Positions 1 to 10,125 of a stretch of 64,000 bases of DNA are shown piece by piece (position 1 is the stretch's first letter; each line of letters starts with the position of its first letter). This DNA comes from Microglena sp. YARC (Eukaryota; Chlorophyta; Chlorophyceae; Chlamydomonadales; Chlamydomonadaceae). The notes beneath the pieces are model-generated. The model was not told the origin of the DNA, made no database searches, and worked only from the letters and a program-made list of their open reading frames with translations. A program made the position numbers and the translations under genes. The stretch spans positions 5,775,794 to 5,839,793 of the forward strand of contig CM039467.1 of NCBI GenBank assembly GCA_022414725.1, given 5' to 3'.

Positions 1-834
1 CCCTGAGCCAGCCACTGGGCAGAGCCCCAAGATTCAGAAGTGCTGGAAAGCTAATAGTGTCAGCTTCCTGATGCACTGCGTTGCTTTAGGTTTGGCTGCG
101 TAGTAAGACGGGGGAGCTACCCAGAAGCTGCTGCCCGTAGCCGAAAAGGAAAGCTATGATGGGGTTATGCCTCGGTGTGGTGTGGGGCAGACCTAAGCCT
201 TTGGAGGTGGTGGGTGGGAGAATACATAAATAAATTGGCGTGAGGTGGTGGGTGGGAGAATACATAAATAGATAGGCGTGAGGTGGTGGGTGGGAGAATA
301 CATAAATAAATAGGCGTGAGGTGGTGGGTGGGAGAATAGAAGTACGTATGAAAAATAGTTGGCCCGGTTAGGCTGACATATTTATGGCGGCAAGACCAAG
401 ACGCATGGGTTGGGAAGCTCCGGGTTAGGGTTGGGAGGGCAAGGGGTTATATTTACCTGTGGCAGTGTTTTTATTTTCAGCTACATTACATTACATGTTA
501 AAGTCTACTTGACACCACAAGGGTGTATGAGACTCTGTGCTTTAACAAAAAGAAAAAGCGTCAGCGAAGCAAAAAACCCCATTACATCAGGGGTGTGTCG
601 AGGACAAACAAACCAAACTCCCAACCACCCTTTTGGTGGCGCAGGTATTAAACCCCCTAGAGCAGGACCCAGGTCTGAACCACTAACAGCTACGAGTAGC
701 AGCTTCTAGGCAGCTCCCCTGACTGGCTATTTGAATCAGGGAAACACACAGCTCAATCAATCTGCTGAGTGGAAAAGAAAAAAAACAGCAGAATGGATCA
801 TTCCATTAATCTGCTGAACATAGAAGTTCACTAG
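1..834. other. Intergenic or intronic sequence without a recognised gene
   Basis: No coding region is supported here. The stretch holds a 38-bp direct repeat in about four copies at 205-338 (GGTGGTGGGTGGGAGAATAC core) and a tRNA-like segment on the minus strand near 640-700. The opening bases and 690-730 resemble short stretches of intron 1 of the NASP gene near 16320-16620 (CAGCTTC, GGCAGCTCC motifs), so some of this may be old interspersed repeat. Confidence 0.5.
640..700 (-). repeat. tRNA-like segment, possible SINE head
   Basis: On the minus strand a box-A-like motif (TAGCTGTTAGTGG, 680-692) is followed about 25 bases later by a box-B-like motif (GGTTTAATACC, 644-654). The spacing and order fit a pol III internal promoter, as in tRNA-derived SINEs. 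Neither a full cloverleaf nor a second copy was found, so this is tentative. Confidence 0.3.
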
Positions 835-1548
835 TAGGGAACGGCAATATGATATTATATAATATCATGTCATCGTATGATATCATACATTACAAGGGAA
901 CGGCAATATGATATCATGTCATCATATGATGCCGGCAGTCTGATTAGGCCAAGGGTGACCATTTATATACAATATTGTATGTTGCAATTTGTATTTTGTG
1001 TAATGGCATATAATATATATGATGCCGGCAGTCTGACTAGGCCAAAGTGACATCTGTATATATACAGGAGGCCAAGGGTGATGTCACTAGTCCCGGCAGT
1101 CTGACTAGGTCAAGGCCAAGGGTGATGTCACTAGTCCCGGCAGTCTGACTAGGTCAAGGCCAAGGGTGATGTCACTAGTCCCGGCAGTCTGACTAGGTCA
1201 AGGCCAAGGGTGATGTCACTAGTCCCGGCAGTCTGACTAGGTCAAGGCCAAGGGTGATGTCAATAGTCCCGGCAGTCTGACTAGGCCAAGGCCAAGGGTG
1301 ATGTCACTAGTCCCGGCAGTCTGACTAGGCCAAGGCCAAGGGTGATGTCACTAGTCCCGGCAGTCTGACTAGGCCAAGGGTGATGTCACTAGTCCCGGCA
1401 GTCTGACTAGGCCAAGGCCAGGACTAGTGACGTCAGTATATATACAGTTCCATGTCCGTCTGGGGATAGCGCGTGCCCGGCGCTTGTTTGGGGCTTTGGT
1501 TCTTGCTGACCTGCCTTCGGTCAACATCATATGATATACTGGTCGCTA
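835..1548 (-). mobile_element. Palindromic MITE, copy 1, swollen by an internal minisatellite
   Basis: The left end reads TAGGGAACGGCAATATGATA. The right end (about 1520-1548) matches the reverse complement of the other end of the copies at 19297-19446 and 54827-54994. The terminal regions are rich in ATATGATATCATAT palindromes. The end is partly repeated at 895. The interior, short in the other copies, has expanded into a 44-bp tandem array. The flanks do not show a clean target duplication here. Confidence 0.65.
1078..1430. repeat. 44-bp minisatellite, about 8 copies, inside the MITE
   Basis: The unit contains GTGATGTCACTAGTCCCGGC followed by AGTCTGACTAGGTCAAGG. The CCGGCAGTCTGACTAG part is MITE sequence (compare the interior of the copies near 19410 and 54930), so the array grew from the transposon itself. 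Confidence 0.85.
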
Positions 1549-1667
1549 CTAATTAGCAGATGATACAAATCAAAACAACCGATGAGTATAGAACTAAAAC
1601 AGGTCCAAGGCGCGTCGCAAGAGACGCAGAAATTTTCTATCGGATTTCTCTGTGCTTAGTTCGGAGA
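1549..1667. other. Short unrecognised spacer
   Basis: Sequence between the MITE and the R2 element. I see no gene or repeat in it. Confidence 0.4.
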
Positions 1668-1880
1668 AGTTTTTGGCTGGGCCCCCTCTTCAAGTGGGCG
1701 GGAGCCCTCATGTTTACCCATTTGTCCGTTCGACCGACCAACCATTCGTCTGACCGCGATGAAGCCTGGTATGTCAGCCAACCGTCTCGTAACTAACTCG
1801 CTTTCGTTGCCACCTGTCGCTCCGTCGCAAGCACTCTCCACCATTTTTTAGCATCGCAGGCGACTCTGCATAGAACTTGT
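1668..1880 (+). repeat. Interspersed repeat R2, copy 1
   Basis: This is one of at least six related segments of about 210 bp in the window (also 2755-2870 minus, 14860-15185, 49327-49545, 54425-54635 minus, 63030-63265). Shared landmarks in order: GCCCCCTCTTCAAG near the start, GTCAGCCAAC then TAACTAACT in the middle, GTTGCCACCTGTC, and an end with a self-complementary CGTCGCTTGCGACG-like motif. No ORF is conserved. It could be a SINE or MITE; class unknown. Confidence 0.7.
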
Positions 1881-1888
1881 TTTTATTC

Positions 1889-2567
1889 TGTCACCTGTCA
1901 CCTGAGTAAGCTGAGTCACCTGTCACCTGAGTAAGCTGAGTCACCTGTCACCAGAGTAAGCTGAGTCACCTGTCACCTGAGTAAGCTGAGTCACCTGTCA
2001 CCAGAGTAAGCTGAGTCACCTGTCACCAGAGTAAGCTGAGTCACCTGTCACCTGAGTAAGCTGAGTCACCTGTCACCAGAGTAAGCTGAGTCACCTGTCA
2101 CCAGAGTAAGCTGAGTCACCTGTCACCTGAGTAAGCTGAGTCACCTGTCACCTGAGTAAGCTGAGTCACCTGTCACCTGAGTAAGCTGAGTCACCTGTCA
2201 CCTGAGTAAGCTGAGTCACCTGTCACCTGAGTAAGCTGAGTCACCTGTCACCTGAGTAAGCTGAGTCACCTGGTACCTGAGTAAGCTGAGTCACCTGTCA
2301 CCTGAGTAAGCTGAGTCACCTGTCACCTGAGTAAGCTGAGTCACCTGTCACCTGAGTAAGCTGAGTCACCTGTCACCTGAGTAAGCTGAGTCACCTGTCA
2401 CCTGAGTAAGCTGAGTCACCTGAGTAAGCTGAGTCACCTGTCACCTGAGTAAGCTGAGTCACCTGAGTAAGCTGAGTCACCTGTCACCTGAGTAAGCTGA
2501 GTCACCTGAGTAAGCTGAGTCACCTGAGTAAGCTGAGTCACCTGTCACCTGAGTAAGCTGAGTCACC
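1889..2567. repeat. 25-bp minisatellite, about 27 copies
   Basis: The unit is GAGTCACCTGTCACCTGAGT plus AAGCT, with a few shortened units (13-14 bp) near the 3' end and CCTGAG/CCAGAG variants. It starts directly after an R2 copy whose own body contains the CACCTGTC motif. Confidence 0.95.
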
Positions 2568-2754
2568 TTTTTGTTATTTCACGCGCATAAGCTTGAGTCT
2601 GCACTATTAGCACTGCTTCTCTTTTAGGTCACACCTGGCAGCTTCCAGCCAGCTCCATTGTATTAGCTATCAGAGCGAAAGGTGGCAGCGGATTTGAGTT
2701 CAGTGGACCAAAGCCAGGGTTTGCAACAGGGCCAGGGGCCAGTAAGGGCCAGGG
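2568..2754. other. Unrecognised spacer
   Basis: A CTTTTAG followed by an exon-like GTCACACCTGG stretch is present around 2620-2640, but no open, conserved reading frame supports an exon. Confidence 0.3.
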
Positions 2755-2870
2755 TTGGAACGTGATGGACAAATAGACAGACAATCGGACGACGGGGTGA
2801 ATCTGGGGGCTCCCGCCCCCCAGAAGGGGGGGCTCCGCCAAAAAATAGCGGAATGAACAACTCAGGAAAT
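2755..2870 (-). repeat. R2 fragment, copy 2
   Basis: On the minus strand this carries the R2 start region (GGAGCCCCCCC, GGGGGGCGGGAGCCCCC, then ACCCCGTCGTCCGATTG). The 3' half of the element is missing. Confidence 0.5.
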
Positions 2871-3010
2871 CAAGTCAAGAAATCAGCAAAAATCGATTCA
2901 AGAAATCAGCAGAAATCAGTAGATTCAGCAGAAATCAACTCAGGAAATCATCTCAAGTAATTTACCCAAGAAATCAACTCAATAAATCAGCAAAAACCAG
3001 CAGAATCAGC
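2865..3010. repeat. Irregular AAATCAGCA-type short repeat
   Basis: Repeated variants of AAATCAGCAGAAATCA and AAATCAACTCA with a degenerate period of roughly 20-25 bp. Confidence 0.6.
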
Positions 3011-3515
3011 AGAATCAAAGTGTCAATATAAAGTATATATGGAACATTTGCAGAAGAAACAACTCATAATGGTGAACCTGTAGGATGTATATATATATAT
3101 ATGTATATGTAAACATACCGGAATTCTTCACCACCGAATTTCTGACCGGCGCCTTTTTAGCTACCGGTCGCCGTGTCACCACACGGCGGAGTTAATGAGG
3201 GCAAACAACGGTGGAAAATTACGTAATAATGCCCCCCCCCCTCCCCTCCCCCTCCCCCTCCCCCTCCCCCTCCCCTCCCCCCCACCAAAAAACAGGGTCC
3301 GGAGGGGTCGTATCGCCTTCAATTATCGCAGCAAACTCGAACAAATTTCGGCCCATTTCCTTCCCTTTCTTTCTTTCACGCACAACAATGTCGTCATCTT
3401 CCTTCCGCATCATGCTTCGAAGGAAATTCAAATAGGTTCAATCCTTCGTCGACTTTGTTTGCTTCTGCGCAAACTTAAGCACACATGGCGCTCAGGCTCA
3501 TTGTGTACAAGTTGA
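3011..3515. other. Unrecognised sequence with a CCCCCT run
   Basis: Contains a short TA run near 3092 and a (CCCCCT)n pyrimidine tract at about 3228-3290. Overlapping open frames here are driven by the proline/leucine-coding pyrimidine tract. A frame with codons up to a TGA at 3513-3515 is open but resembles nothing I know. Confidence 0.3.
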
Positions 3516-3737
3516 GCTCTTCATCAGCGCGAAAGGGGAGCTCTTCAGAACGACGAGAATAGGAGCAATGCAAACCAGCGTTGGCGTTTACCAGATGCTG
3601 CTAACCCACAGCAGCGCGCGACCTACAACCAGGCCAGGCGGGAAGCTCATGCAACCAGTCCTGAAAGTCAACCTCTGCACCAACGTCATGCCATCGCATT
3701 GTCTGGTTGGCAGGCAATTATTGCGAGATATGTTTAA
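3516..3737 (+). pseudogene. 73-codon open frame, possible transposon-protein scrap
   Basis: An uninterrupted frame from just after a TGA (3513-3515) to a TAA (3735-3737), with no ATG at its start. The translation is rich in R, A, Q and N, including QQRATYNQARREAHA and LHQRHAIALSGWQAII. The arginine/alanine/glutamine pattern is reminiscent of the spacer regions of Helitron-like or LINE proteins, but I cannot name a domain. It could be an exon or a fossil fragment. Function is not assigned. Confidence 0.25.
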
Positions 3738-4407
3738 ATTTCTTGAGACCTTCACTTACCCCTACGCGATATGGCCCTTGCACCCCTCATCCAATCCCTT
3801 TTCACTGTTTCAAGCATTGACACATCAGTTGCTTAGCATGTTGCGATAGAAGACTGGCTGAAATTTTCTGGTCAAAACAACAGGTGCAAACAAAACTATG
3901 TTACGCGCATAGAAAGAGCTGCAGGTATTTTGCTTTGCGAAATGGGATTGCGCACGCCCGGTATTCTCAGCGGGGTCAGCTTTTCGTACGTTGCTGGCAA
4001 GTTGGATCCGCAGCCTGCTCCTCATCCACTTTGTATTTCTGCATGATCTAGGCCCACAGCCAGAGTGAAATGTATGAGGTAGGGAGAAGGGGATTGCACG
4101 TGCGTGCCGGTGGTTGGGGAAGGAGAGAGTGGGGGGGGGAGGGTCAAGGGTGACCCACCCTGGGTGGGGATGACTGCGGTAAGGGGAGGGGGAAGAGAGA
4201 CAAAGTGTGTACATGGGGTGGGGCCAGGGGCAAGGAGAGATCAAGAATTGTGCGGACGCTGTGGGTCTGGCTTGGGACAAGTTGGAATGGTATGTGTGTG
4301 ATACATATGGGTAGGGGGGTACATACAAGGACGTAACCAGTTCTGTTACCCAGACCAGAACCCAGGGCCTGGGTGGGGGGTGGCCAACGGCCACACGGGC
4401 TACCGTA
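3738..4407. other. Unrecognised sequence, G-rich at the 3' end
   Basis: No gene supported. From about 4080 to 4385 the + strand is purine- and G-rich (GGGTGGGGATG-type runs). Long minus-strand open frames through it are low complexity. Confidence 0.4.
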
Positions 4408-4555
4408 CTAATATATATATATATATTTAAATACATATATATATGTATGTATATAAATATATGTATGTATATATATATATTATATGTATATATATACATA
4501 TATAATATATATATAGTATATGTATGTATATGTATATATATATACATTTAAATAC

Positions 4556-4620
<65 letters not shown>
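4408..4620. repeat. TA/TATG microsatellite
   Basis: About 210 bp of alternating TA with TATG and TTTAAATACA interruptions. Open frames here code only for Y/I repeats and are not genes. Confidence 0.95.
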
Positions 4621-4626
<6 letters not shown>

Positions 4627-4668
4627 CGAGGGGGGGGCAGGAATAAAGTTGGCTGACCGCACGTTCGG
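4621..4668 (+). repeat. Arm of an inverted repeat pair (partner 5480-5525)
   Basis: Sequence following the TA run: GTACGAGGGGGGGGCAGGAA, then CCGCACGTTCG. The reverse complement of the same order, again next to a TA run, is found at 5480-5525. The pair encloses about 0.8 kb. Confidence 0.6.
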
Positions 4669-5479
4669 AAGTTGTTATTTTAACCCCCGGGGACCCCCTC
4701 CCCCTCTTTGAGACCTCATATCTAGACACCCAGACAGTATTACATAGTGAAAGGGGGGTCCATGAGCATCATCTCGGCAAGGCCTTTCCAACCATACAAC
4801 CAAAATTTATAAATATCAAGTTTGGACAAAGCTATTTAGATTTTAGTATTTATACAAATTTCTTGGGCGCTCAGCAGTCGTCCGCGCCCTAGGAGAAGAT
4901 CACGAAAATCGACTGAAGGCGTTTTTTATCTGTCTTTTTATCTTTATCATCATCATTATCATGGCTTGATCTACTCAACTTGTATTCTGGAGCCTGATGG
5001 TCGGCTCGGGTGGTGTGTGTGTTTTGGGGTGGGGGGGAGGGGGGGGAAGATGTGGGGGGGGGGGGCTCGAGTGCTCGACCCCAGGCTCGACTGCTTTAGA
5101 AACTTCGTACGGTAGGGGGCCGGAATTCAGAACGCGTTGCGCGCGCGCCTTTTTCCGCCCAAACTGCCGCTCGTTCCAAGCTGGACGCGAAGGTCTGGGT
5201 CACGTCCAGCCTGGATGTACCTTCCAGGAGATTCACCAATTACACCCTTGGTTTCACTAACTAACGACTTCAGATTTGTACTCTCGTCGAGACCTTCTCA
5301 ATGGTGTACGTCACGCTCAAAAATTCGCACTGGCAAGAAAGTTACACGAGGTACAAATAAAATTGGGAAAACGGTCGGACCACCCCCCCCCACCCCCCCA
5401 CCCTCGTATCTCGGCCGCCCGTGGGTGTATCAACATGATTTTTTTTGTATCGACTATTGCTCGCGGTTCTCTATCCATA
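4669..5479. other. Sequence between the two inverted arms
   Basis: Unrecognised DNA with a G-rich tract at 5010-5070 and a C-rich tract at 5380-5405. Open frames are short or low complexity. No transposase is visible, so if the arms are TIRs this would be a non-autonomous element. Confidence 0.35.
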
Positions 5480-5525
5480 TCGAACGTGCGGTACGAAATC
5501 TTTTTCCTTGCCCCCCCCTCATGTA
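5480..5525 (-). repeat. Second arm of the inverted repeat pair
   Basis: Reverse complement of 4621-4668 with a few differences (CGAACGTGCGG, then CTTGCCCCCCCC). It is followed by a TA microsatellite exactly as the first arm is preceded by one. Confidence 0.6.
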
Positions 5526-5534
5526 TGTATATGT

Positions 5535-5540
5535 ATATAA

Positions 5541-5597
<57 letters not shown>
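5535..5597. repeat. TA microsatellite
   Basis: About 60 bp of uninterrupted TA. Confidence 0.95.
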
Positions 5598-5598
<1 letters not shown>

Positions 5599-6070
5599 GG
5601 TGTGTGCAGCGCTCAAGGCATGGGCAGCCTTGACCTGGGTGCATGGGCAGCGTGCCCTACCACACTCCATACAGCCTCCACCTTCCCACAGCCATGAGAC
5701 ACTGAAATAAATAACCCCCTGCAGGACCCCTTCCGCTACACCGGTAATGGATACTTTTCCTGCTGGGCCGCCTTCTTGTAAGTCTCTGCTACATAAATAT
5801 ACAGTAATATAAATACATAAGTAGTAATATAAATTAATAAATAGTAATAACACTGCTGGATAAATAACTGATTCTTACTCAATCACTTCTCCAGCTGGGC
5901 CTCCTACCTCTTGCAAGTCACTGCCAGAAAAATAAATAGTAATATCACTGCTAGATAAATAAAAAGTAACATGAATAAATAGTAGTATCACTGCTAGAAA
6001 AATAAATAGTAATTTAAATATTCATATCACTGCTAGATAAATGTAGAATAATTTAAATAAATGGTACTCC
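5598..6070. repeat. AT-rich region with a degenerate TAAATAGTAAT repeat
   Basis: From about 5790 to 6065 the sequence is made of variants of ACTGCTAGATAAATAAATAG, a degenerate minisatellite. The rest is unrecognised. Confidence 0.6.
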
Positions 6071-6145
6071 TTATTACGAGGCGTGAGGTTGAGGGGGCCA
6101 GCCCGTTAGCTTGCACTGGGGCGAACCGCCCATCAAGAAGCTTGC
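6070..6145 (+). repeat. Interspersed repeat R3, copy 1
   Basis: A segment of about 65 bp with landmarks GAGGCGTGAGGTTGAGGG, GGCCAGC, CGTT, GCTTGCACTGG and AACC. It recurs at 6770-6845, 52836-52900 and 63478-63535, all on the + strand. Identity class unknown. Confidence 0.7.
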
Positions 6146-6239
6146 AGATATGACTGTCAATGGAATTGTTGTCTAGAATCTGACTCGATTACTGATTCTT
6201 TCTTGATTACTTCTCCTGCTGGGACGCCTTCTTATAAGT

Positions 6240-6465
6240 CCCTGTTAGAAGCAGTGTTTCTTTCTTCGACAACGCGTCGCCATTCCGTCGATTGGGACCC
6301 CCCCCCCCCGGACACCCCGATATCGACAAGCACTGCCCCCCGAACCCCCCAGGCTCCACGCTTCAGGCTCCGCCATGCGATGGCTACGCAACTTTCCTGA
6401 AATGAGGGTTGAGTAGCCCAAGTAGCTACTCAACCTGGACTACAGAAATCTGAAATAAAAAACAC
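6240..6465 (-). repeat. Interspersed repeat R4, copy 1
   Basis: On the minus strand: AGATTTCTG, GGGCTACTCAA, TGATTTCAGG-like, CGTAGCCATCGCATGGCGGA, then GGAGCCTGGGGGGTTCGG. The same order is found on the + strand at 18700-18850 and in part at 48860-49020. No ORF is conserved. Confidence 0.65.
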
Positions 6466-6769
6466 TGGTTAGGAGCATGTAGATAAGGCCGTCAATGGAA
6501 TCGTTGTCTAGATTCTTACTTGATTCTTACTGATTATTATAATTATTGGAAGTCCCTGCTAGAAGCATGTAGATAACGCTGTCAATGGAATCGTTGTCTA
6601 GATTCTTACTTGATTCTTACTGATTATTATCATTATTGCAAGCCCCTGCTAGAAGCATGTAGATATGCCTATCAATATAATTGTTGTATTTATTCTTGCT
6701 CGATTACTGATTCTGCTAGGCCGCCTAATTGTTATTCCCTGCTAGATAAATACATACATAGTACACCTT
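6466..6769. repeat. Degenerate direct repeat around GATTCTTACTTGATTCTTAC
   Basis: Two near-identical units (about 120 bp, from about 6475 and 6560) carry AGAAGCATGTAGATA, GTCAATGGAATCGTTGTCTA and GATTCTTACTTGATTCTTAC. A third diverged unit follows. Confidence 0.65.
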
Positions 6770-6845
6770 ATTGCGAGGCATGAGGTTGAGGGGGCCAGCC
6801 TGTTTGCTTGCACTTGGGCCAACCACCCATCTAGAAGCATGTAGG
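6770..6845 (+). repeat. R3, copy 2
   Basis: Matches R3 copy 1 with few differences (GAGGCATGAGGTTGAGGGGG, GCTTGCACTTGG). It is followed by the same GTCAATGGAATTGTTGTCTA sequence as at 6160 and 6490, so R3 and the flanking repeat were duplicated together. Confidence 0.7.
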
Positions 6846-7056
6846 TACGGCTGTCAATGGAATTGTTGTCTAGATTCTTGCTTGATTATTGATTCTTACT
6901 TGATAACTATTTTTTATTGATATTATCCCGGATATTCTTTTATAATTTATTAACTTGAATGCAATCAGATATTATTATACATGCATTTATTATCGTTGCT
7001 TTTTATATTAGTTGCCGTCTCTTGTTCTTCAACACTGTCAAACCCCACTCCACCAC
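6846..7056. other. AT-rich unrecognised spacer
   Basis: Nothing recognised beyond the GATTCTTACTTGAT-type remnants. Confidence 0.4.
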
Positions 7057-7065
7057 ACACTCACG

Positions 7066-7326
7066 TGTAAACACATAGCATATACCATATACCGTAAACA
7101 CATAGCATATACCATGTACCGTAAACACATAGCATATACCATATACCGCAAACACATAGCATATACCATATACCGTAAACACATACCATATACCATATAC
7201 CGTAAACACATAGCATATACCATATACCGTAAACACATAGCATATACCATATACCGTAAACACATACCATATACCATATACCGTAAACACATAGCATATA
7301 CCATATACCGTAAACACATACCATCC
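7066..7326. repeat. 27-bp minisatellite, about 10 copies
   Basis: The unit is CACATAGCATATACCATATA plus CCGTAAA, with an ATACCAT variant of the ATAGCAT part. All three frames stay open on both strands because the unit is a multiple of three and contains no stop. These frames are not genes. Confidence 0.95.
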
Positions 7327-7690
7327 CTATATGTTTCTTCCTCTCACAAATATTCTCACGCACTCGCTCTCACTCACGCACACTCCTTTTCACACACACA
7401 GTCATACACTCACTATCTCACAAACACCCACACACACTCATACACGCACTCTCACACACACTCTCACACACGTACTCTCACGTACACTCATACACACACT
7501 CACACACACTCAAACACACTCTCTCTCGCAAACACTAAAACATGCACACACAATCTCACGAAGACTCATACACACACTCGCTCACAAACACTCTCTCACA
7601 CACTCAGTATCACAAACACTTTCACACTCACTGACACGCTCTCACACATATCAACTACTGTCGATCCGTACTACTTATACTCTTGACTCC
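7327..7690. repeat. CA/CT-rich degenerate repeat
   Basis: ACACTCACACAC-type low complexity DNA. The end (about 7630-7680, CTGACACGCTCTCACACATA) reappears at 8540-8590. Confidence 0.85.
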
Positions 7691-8278
7691 TACTAATAAT
7701 AAGAATAAGAATAGCTCTCTCTACCAGTACTACTACAACTAATAATAGCACTCTCTACCAGTACTAATAATAATAATAAGAAGAATAGCACTCTCTACCA
7801 GTACTCATAAGAAGAAGAAGAAGAAGAAGAATAGCACTCTCTACCAGTACTACTACTAATAATAATAATAATAATAATTAGCACTCTCTACCAGTACTAC
7901 TACTACTACTACTAATAATAATAATAATAATAGCACTCCCTACCAGTACTACTACTAATAATAATAATAATAATAGCACTCTCTACCAGTACTACTACTA
8001 CTACTAATAATAGTAATAATAATAATAATAATAGCACTCTCTATCAGTACTAATAATAATAATAATAGCACTCTCTACCAGTACTACCAGTACTACTACT
8101 ACTAATAATAATAATAGCACTCTCTACCAGTACTAATAATAATAATAATAGCACTCTCTACCAGTACTACCACTACTACTACTAATAATAATAATAGCAC
8201 TCTCTACCAGTACTAATAATAATAATAGCACTCTCTACCAGTACTACTACTAATAATAATTATAGCACTCTCTACCAG

Positions 8279-8334
<56 letters not shown>

Positions 8335-8480
8335 ATAATAATAATAATAATAATAGCACTCTCTACCAGTACTACTAATAATAATAATAATAGCACTCTC
8401 TACCAGTACTACTACTACTACTAATAATAATAGTACTCTCTACCAGTACTACTACTACTAATAATAATAATAATACGACT
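7691..8480. repeat. GCACTCTCTACCAGTACTACT minisatellite with variable trinucleotide runs
   Basis: About 20 units, each AGCACTCTCTACCAGTACT followed by variable numbers of ACT, AAT or AAG triplets. It is a compound minisatellite and microsatellite. Confidence 0.95.
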
Positions 8481-8651
8481 CACTCCACTACTGTGGATCT
8501 GTGCAGGCTGTCCCTCAAGCTCTTCATACACTCACACTCACTGACACGCTCTCACACATATCCACTACTGCTGATCCGTACTAATACTACTTTCGACTAC
8601 TGCTTATAATACTAATACTAATTCTCACTCCACAACTATTGATCTGTGCAG
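8481..8651. repeat. Duplicated 3' splice region of the following exon
   Basis: The sequence GGATCTGTGCAG followed by GCTGTCCCTCAAGCTCTTC at about 8503-8530 is a near copy of the intron end and exon start at 8640-8670. The preceding CACTGACACGCTCTCACACA also occurs twice. This is a tandem duplication across a 3' splice site. Confidence 0.6.
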
Positions 8652-8708
8652 GCTGTCCCTCATGCTCTTCCAGAGGATGGGCTTGCCCATGATCAAATAT
8701 CTAATTGC
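8652..8708 (+). CDS. Penultimate exon of unidentified gene A
   Basis: A 57-nt stretch after CTGTGCAG and before GTAAGTTA, which are good acceptor and donor sites. Read in phase (1 nt, 18 codons, 2 nt) it gives LSLMLFQRMGLPMIKYLI plus the start of an Ala codon, a hydrophobic helix-like segment. The phase joins exactly to the terminal exon at 12264-12330. A diverged copy of the same exon lies at about 9006-9050 (FQRMGFPMIKFLIA) but lacks the GTAAGT donor. I do not recognise the protein. No upstream exons could be identified with confidence. Confidence 0.45.
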
Positions 8709-8830
8709 GTAAGTTACAATGATAAAGTGCCTTATTGCAGAAGTTACTATGATAAAGTGCCTTATTGCGTTAGTTATTATTAGAAAGTGCCTTATTGCGG
8801 AAGTTATTATGATAAAGTGCCCTATTGCAG
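8709..8830. repeat. 33-bp array derived from the exon end and its donor site
   Basis: Units of the form ATGATAAAGTGCCTTATTGC followed by GGAAGTTATT. Each repeats the last 20 bases of the preceding exon (ATGATCAAATATCTAATTGC) plus the donor (GTAAGTTAC), the donor having decayed to GGAAGTT or AGAAGTT in most copies. Confidence 0.8.
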
Positions 8831-8989
8831 AAGTCAAAATTGCCCATGTTGTTTTATAGATAGGCTGTAACTCTACGGCAGCCTGCACCCTGTTCAGGTT
8901 GTTAAACAGGTGTTCAGGTTTTTGGACATCTGTTTGTGTGCATCATTGGTGAAACATGCAATTGTTGAACATGCAGGCGTTCAACACCC
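8831..8989. other. Spacer with remnants of the TGTTCAGG repeat
   Basis: Contains CCTGTTCAGGTTGTTAAACAG, related to the 20-bp array at 10126-11240. No gene seen. Confidence 0.4.
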
Positions 8990-9205
8990 TGACCACCTGT
9001 TTAATAACCTGCTCGTGCTCTTCCAGAGGATGGGCTTCCCCATGATAAAGTTCCTTATTGCGGAAGTTATTATGCTAAAGTGCCTTATTGCAGAAGTTAT
9101 AATGATTAAGGTCTTTATTTCGGAAGTTGTAATGATAAAGTTCCTCATTGCGGAAGTTATAATGATTAAGTTCCTTATTGCGGAAGTTATTCTTGCCCAT
9201 GTTTT
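8990..9205 (+). repeat. Second copy of the gene A exon plus its donor-derived array
   Basis: CTCTTCCAGAGGATGGGCTT repeats the exon at 8652-8708, followed by about five 33-bp units of ATGATAAAGTTCCTTATTGC and GGAAGTTAT. No unit has an intact GTAAGT, so these are probably not used as exon ends. Confidence 0.7.
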
Positions 9206-9594
9206 GTGTTGATATACATTCATACATTACATGGTCACCGGTGACCCAAGACAAGCCCCCTTCACACACATGTACTGCTGAGATGTACTTGCTTGCATTT
9301 ATAATGTGTTGTACTGCATTGCTCGGCCCTATTTTTTGCTGCCGGTGTATAGCAGGGTTTCTTTTCAGTTCAGAAAGTGATTTTTTATAGCTTTGGGGGG
9401 TTAGGCCTCCTCCAGGGACAGAGTATTTAGAGCTGTTTAGGGCCATAGATTTGGGTTCTTTACAGCGGCAATTGGGGCAAAAACAGGTTCAAAAATAGAG
9501 AAAGCTGTGTAAAGCGAGGGGGAAATCTGTGGTGCCGTTTGGTGCTAAGGCAACCTTGCGAGCTTGATGGGCAACGGGGCTGTTTGACGCATAG
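9206..9594. other. Unrecognised intronic sequence
   Basis: No gene or repeat family recognised. Short open frames on both strands lack any familiar motif. Confidence 0.35.
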
Positions 9595-9765
9595 CTCTGC
9601 AAGAGGATGTTGGGTGTGAAGTTGTGTGGGTCTGCAAGAGGATGTTGGGTGTGATGTTGGGTGTGAAGTTGTGTGGGTCTGCAAGAGGATGTTGGGTGTT
9701 ATGTTGGGTGGGTCTGCAAGAGGATGTTGGGTTTGAAGTTGTGTGGGTCAGTTGGGTCAAAAATA
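9595..9765. repeat. About 36-bp minisatellite, 4-5 copies
   Basis: Unit TCTGCAAGAGGATGTTGGGT plus GTGAAGTTGTGTGGG, with shorter variants. The sequences before (9485-9520) and after (9755-9800), CAAAAATAGAGAAAGCTGT, are also duplicated, so the array lies inside a larger duplication. Confidence 0.85.
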
Positions 9766-10125
9766 GAGAAAGCTGTATAAAGTGGGGGGGAAATCTATGG
9801 AGCAGTCTCGCAGGGTGTTCAAGAAGTATTTTTTCGACACCCATGCTATTAAGTTTTATCTTTTGCCCTTACCCCCCCCCCCCTCACTCATTGGCTTCTA
9901 AGGCCAATATCTTCCTCGCCAATGATAATTAGGTTCAGGGGCAGCCTGGTGTATTTTTTGTTCAATAAAGCAATCATAGCCAAATTCTTGAACGTTGGTG
10001 ATGCTGCCGAAGACGGCGAGTAGCCGTATAGCAATTCAATGGATGATTTGGATTTGGGTGTCGTAGTTTGTAGTTAGTACTTTACCTACACTTGTGCAGG
10101 TCAAATTTTCGACCCTGTTCAAGGA
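9766..10125. other. Unrecognised spacer
   Basis: Unique-looking sequence with a C run at 9872-9885. No gene seen. Confidence 0.35.

Noticed and set aside
7003..7363. Frames of repeated YMVYGICYVF or similar
   Set aside because: Explained by the 27-bp minisatellite; six frames are open together.
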